From Chryseobacterium gleum (GTDB lineage: Bacteria; Bacteroidota; Bacteroidia; Flavobacteriales_F; PHOS-HE28), in assembly GCA_945872795.1 (NCBI GenBank), contig CAMCAZ010000003.1, positions 47,989 to 111,988 of the forward strand: a stretch of DNA of 64,000 nt. Direction: 5' to 3'. The notes below the pieces were generated by a model, which saw nothing but the letters and a program-made list of their open reading frames with translations, had not been told where the DNA came from and ran no database searches. Numbering within the stretch: position 1 is the first letter of the stretch; each line of letters starts with the position of its first letter. Below are positions 61,565 through 64,000 of this stretch, in pieces. A program made the position numbers and the translations under genes.

Positions 61565-61919
61565 GGGGTGCGGCGTTGATACCGCACGCAAGCGCCCCAA
61601 AAGTTGGGGCAAGTACCTGGCCCAACGATCGATCAATCGCCCTCAGTGAATTCAAGACCCGTTAGACCTGCATTCCCATGGCCGGCTCATGGGGATTTCC
61701 CAGACCAGCGTACACCGAGTGTATCCGGCAAACGCCACCTGCTCCCAATCCTTGGCTACGCTGCATCCCACAGCGTTAGAATGACCTGTCCGGTGGGTCG
61801 CCCCAGGAGGTCGCGGTCGGTCGCCAGGACTCCATCTGTCGAGTTCATTCATCGATACGATGTTCAGCTGAACCCTTTCGGGGAAACCTCCGTAAGACGA
61901 GTAGGTGATCGCCCACACC

Positions 61920-64000
61920 ATGGAAACCCTGACCCTAAGCCCTCTCGCCGGCAGACTCCGGAAAGCCCTCTCCGGTGCATGGGGGGGCTGGTTCAGCCGA
62001 TCTCTGTCCCTTCTGTTCATGGTGATCGCCGGCTCGGCATCGGCCACGCACTTCAGCGGCGGCGAGATCTACTGGGAATGCATCGGCACCAACCAGTTCC
62101 GCATCCGGCTGGTGGTTTACCGTGATTGTGCGGGCATCGAGGTGGATCCCTCCTACAACCTGCAGCTGACCAGCCCCTGCGGCAACCGCACGCTGAACGT
62201 AAGCACCCCCGGCGGTGTGGAGATCTCGCAGCTCTGTGACCTTGAGCTGCCGAACAGCACCTGCAGCGGCGGTTCCCTGCCCGGCATCCAACAATACATC
62301 TACACCGGCACCATCACCCTGCCGCCCTGCAACAGCTGGACCATCTCGTGGACGAACATCTACCGGAACAATGCCATCGTGAACCTCACGAACCCCGGCA
62401 CCCGCGAGATGTACATCACCGGCGTGCTGAACAGTGCCACCGCCCCCTGCAACGATTCACCAACCTTCACGAACACGGCGATCCCCTACGTGTGCATGGG
62501 CTACCCCGTGTCCTACAGCTACGGCGCGGTGGATGCCGAGGCGGATTCGCTCTCCTACAGCCTGATCGGCGCGCGTATGGTGAACGGCAACCCCGTACCG
62601 TATGTGGCGCCCTTCACGCCGCTGGTCCCCATCCCCGGCCTGACCATCGACCCGGTGAGCGGACTGGTGAACTTCACCCTGAACGTGCAGGGTAACTGGG
62701 TTGTAGTGGTGCTGGTGACACAGTATGATGCGAACGGCAACGTGATCGGCACCATCATACGCGACATGCAGTTCGTGGCCTACCCCTGCTCCAACATTCC
62801 GCCCGATGCGGCCACCGGACTGGTGACCAACCTCACGGGCGGTGCGGAGCAGACCGGTCCACGCTCCATCCAGCTGTGTGAGTCCGGCAACTTCTGTTTC
62901 GACATGGTGATCTCGGACGCCAACGTGACCAACGTGCTGGATGCCTTCAGCAATGTGGGCCTCACGCTCCCTGGGGCCACCTTCAGCTTCACAGGCACCA
63001 ATCCCATCACGGCCACGGTATGCTGGACGGCTGCGGCGAACACTTCCGGCTTCTTCCCCTTCATCGTGAACGTGGATGACGGTGCCTGCCCCATCTCCGC
63101 CTTCCAGACCTATGTCTACAGCATCCAGGTGCTTCCCGGCCTGTACGCCACGCTGATCGGGGAGGATGAACAGTGCCTGGGCACTGGCGACGGCAGCCTG
63201 ATGGCCGACGTTACCGTGGGACTCCCCCCCTACACGTATGCCTGGAGCACCGGGGCCACCACCGCGGGCATCACGGCCGGTGTGGGCAGCTACAGTGTGG
63301 TGATCTCCGATGACAACGGCTGTGTTTCGCAGCCCCTCACAGGAACCATCGGCACCACCGGTCTACCAAATGAGGCTGATGCCGGACCCGATCTGGTGGG
63401 CTGCATCGGTGCCTTCCCTGTTCAACTGAGCGGAACTGTGGTGAACGCCACCGGCGGCTCCTGGAGCGGTGGAACGGGCACCTTCAGCGGTACCGGATTG
63501 AACCCTGGATACACGCCCAGCGCGGCCGAGATCGCAGCGGGTGGCGTGACCATGACCTTGACCACCACTGGCAACAGCACCTGCCCACCGGCACAGGACC
63601 AGGTGTTCATCAATATCCCCAACAGCTTCGCGAACACTACGGTGGATGCGGTGGACGCCGTCTGCTTCGGCACCAACACCGGCTCGGCCAGCGTGGTACC
63701 GGCCAACTCCGCTTTCACCTACCTCTGGAGCGATCCCGCAGGGCAGACCACCGCCACGGCCAGCAACCTGGGTGCAGGCACCTACACCGTCACCATCACC
63801 GATGCTTTCGGCTGCGACACCCAGCTCACGGCCAACATCGGTCCAGTGGCCGCGCTGAGCATCGCCTCGCTCACCGCCACGGATGAGGCCTGCCTGGGCA
63901 ACGGCGATGGAACGGCCACCGTGACCGTCACCGGCGGCACCCCACCCTACAGCTACCTGTGGAGCAACGGGGCCACAACACCGAGCATCTCCGCCACCAG
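61920..64000 (+). CDS. Large SprB-repeat adhesin (3' truncated by the window)
   Basis: Frame 3 is open from ATG 61920 to the window end (693 codons). An N-terminal segment with a signal (SLLFMVIAGSASA, about residues 32-44) leads into a conserved Cys-rich beta domain of gliding/adhesin type (FSGGEIYWECIG, VYRDCAG). At least three SprB repeats follow, each with a Cys-start and PPYTYAWSTGATT-type core (from about residues 419, 582 and 658). Proteins of this type are exported by T9SS and act in surface adhesion or gliding. The rest, including any sorting domain, lies beyond the window. Confidence 0.9.
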   Translation, partial: METLTLSPLAGRLRKALSGAWGGWFSRSLSLLFMVIAGSASATHFSGGEIYWECIGTNQFRIRLVVYRDCAGIEVDPSYNLQLTSPCGNRTLNVSTPGGVEISQLCDLELPNSTCSGGSLPGIQQYIYTGTITLPPCNSWTISWTNIYRNNAIVNLTNPGTREMYITGVLNSATAPCNDSPTFTNTAIPYVCMGYPVSYSYGAVDAEADSLSYSLIGARMVNGNPVPYVAPFTPLVPIPGLTIDPVSGLVNFTLNVQGNWVVVVLVTQYDANGNVIGTIIRDMQFVAYPCSNIPPDAATGLVTNLTGGAEQTGPRSIQLCESGNFCFDMVISDANVTNVLDAFSNVGLTLPGATFSFTGTNPITATVCWTAAANTSGFFPFIVNVDDGACPISAFQTYVYSIQVLPGLYATLIGEDEQCLGTGDGSLMADVTVGLPPYTYAWSTGATTAGITAGVGSYSVVISDDNGCVSQPLTGTIGTTGLPNEADAGPDLVGCIGAFPVQLSGTVVNATGGSWSGGTGTFSGTGLNPGYTPSAAEIAAGGVTMTLTTTGNSTCPPAQDQVFINIPNSFANTTVDAVDAVCFGTNTGSASVVPANSAFTYLWSDPAGQTTATASNLGAGTYTVTITDAFGCDTQLTANIGPVAALSIASLTATDEACLGNGDGTATVTVTGGTPPYSYLWSNGATTPSISAT

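Noticed and set aside
1..64000. tRNA or rRNA genes
   Set aside because: I found no cloverleaf with conserved arms or rRNA-like stretch in the intergenic gaps; a tRNA scan would be decisive.

Overview
The window looks like a chromosomal stretch of an uncultured, high-GC member of the Bacteroidota, probably Flavobacteriales. Evidence: several proteins end in type IX secretion (T9SS) sorting domains; a SprB-repeat adhesin and a PorE-like T9SS anchor are present; start codons rarely have a Shine-Dalgarno sequence; and several promoters fit the Bacteroidota form TTG-N19-TAnnTTTG, often as TAnnTTCG. Genes are closely packed on both strands. I see no rRNA, tRNA, CRISPR array, prophage or intact insertion sequence.

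Layout. 1-8 kb: end of a T9SS protein, a beta-barrel-like protein, clpC (minus) divergent from gyrA, and a TPR protein. 8-16 kb: dipeptide epimerase, SRPBCC/GyrI protein, lipoprotein, YugP-like metallopeptidase, nuclease-like lipoprotein coupled to a HerA-type ATPase, an unknown gene, an unusual SDR and DoxX. 16-20.3 kb: TPR protein, then the translation cluster thrS-infC-rpmI-rplT. 20.4-24.6 kb: secreted endonuclease I, BaiN/HI0933 flavoprotein, T9SS alpha/beta hydrolase and an outer-membrane barrel. 24.7-26.5 kb: a Crp/Fnr regulator, rhodanese, rhodanese lipoprotein and thioredoxin operon. 26.7-32.4 kb: small secreted protein, TPR lipoprotein, bcp-recA, a broken T9SS-tail gene, rarA and a membrane protein. 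32.5-40.3 kb: coupled lipoprotein/outer-membrane pair, SMR transporter, queE coupled to a PorE-like gene, a 28-unit heptamer repeat, a CarD-like-fold candidate and a GreA/GreB-like factor.

40.6-52.2 kb: M14 carboxypeptidase with a small upstream partner, a RamB/MccR-like regulator divergent from acs, a seven-domain hybrid histidine kinase, a truncated BRO-N remnant and a DUF2867-type NAD(P)-binding protein. 52.4-64 kb: three-gene DUF3857/transglutaminase/barrel operon, folD, a 170-bp palindromic MITE-like element beside a PIN toxin-antitoxin pair, ffh, a DUF6265-like protein, a transposase remnant, and the 5' part of a large SprB-repeat adhesin that runs off the window.

Most of the content is core metabolism, replication/repair and envelope biology. 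The accessory signals lie in the repeats, the palindromic element with its toxin-antitoxin neighbour, the two gene remnants and some proteins that have lost catalytic residues. I did not find a clear multi-gene system that is wholly new. The best candidates for new biology are the DUF3857 pair operon, the acs-linked regulator, the Tyr-less SDR and the repeat elements.
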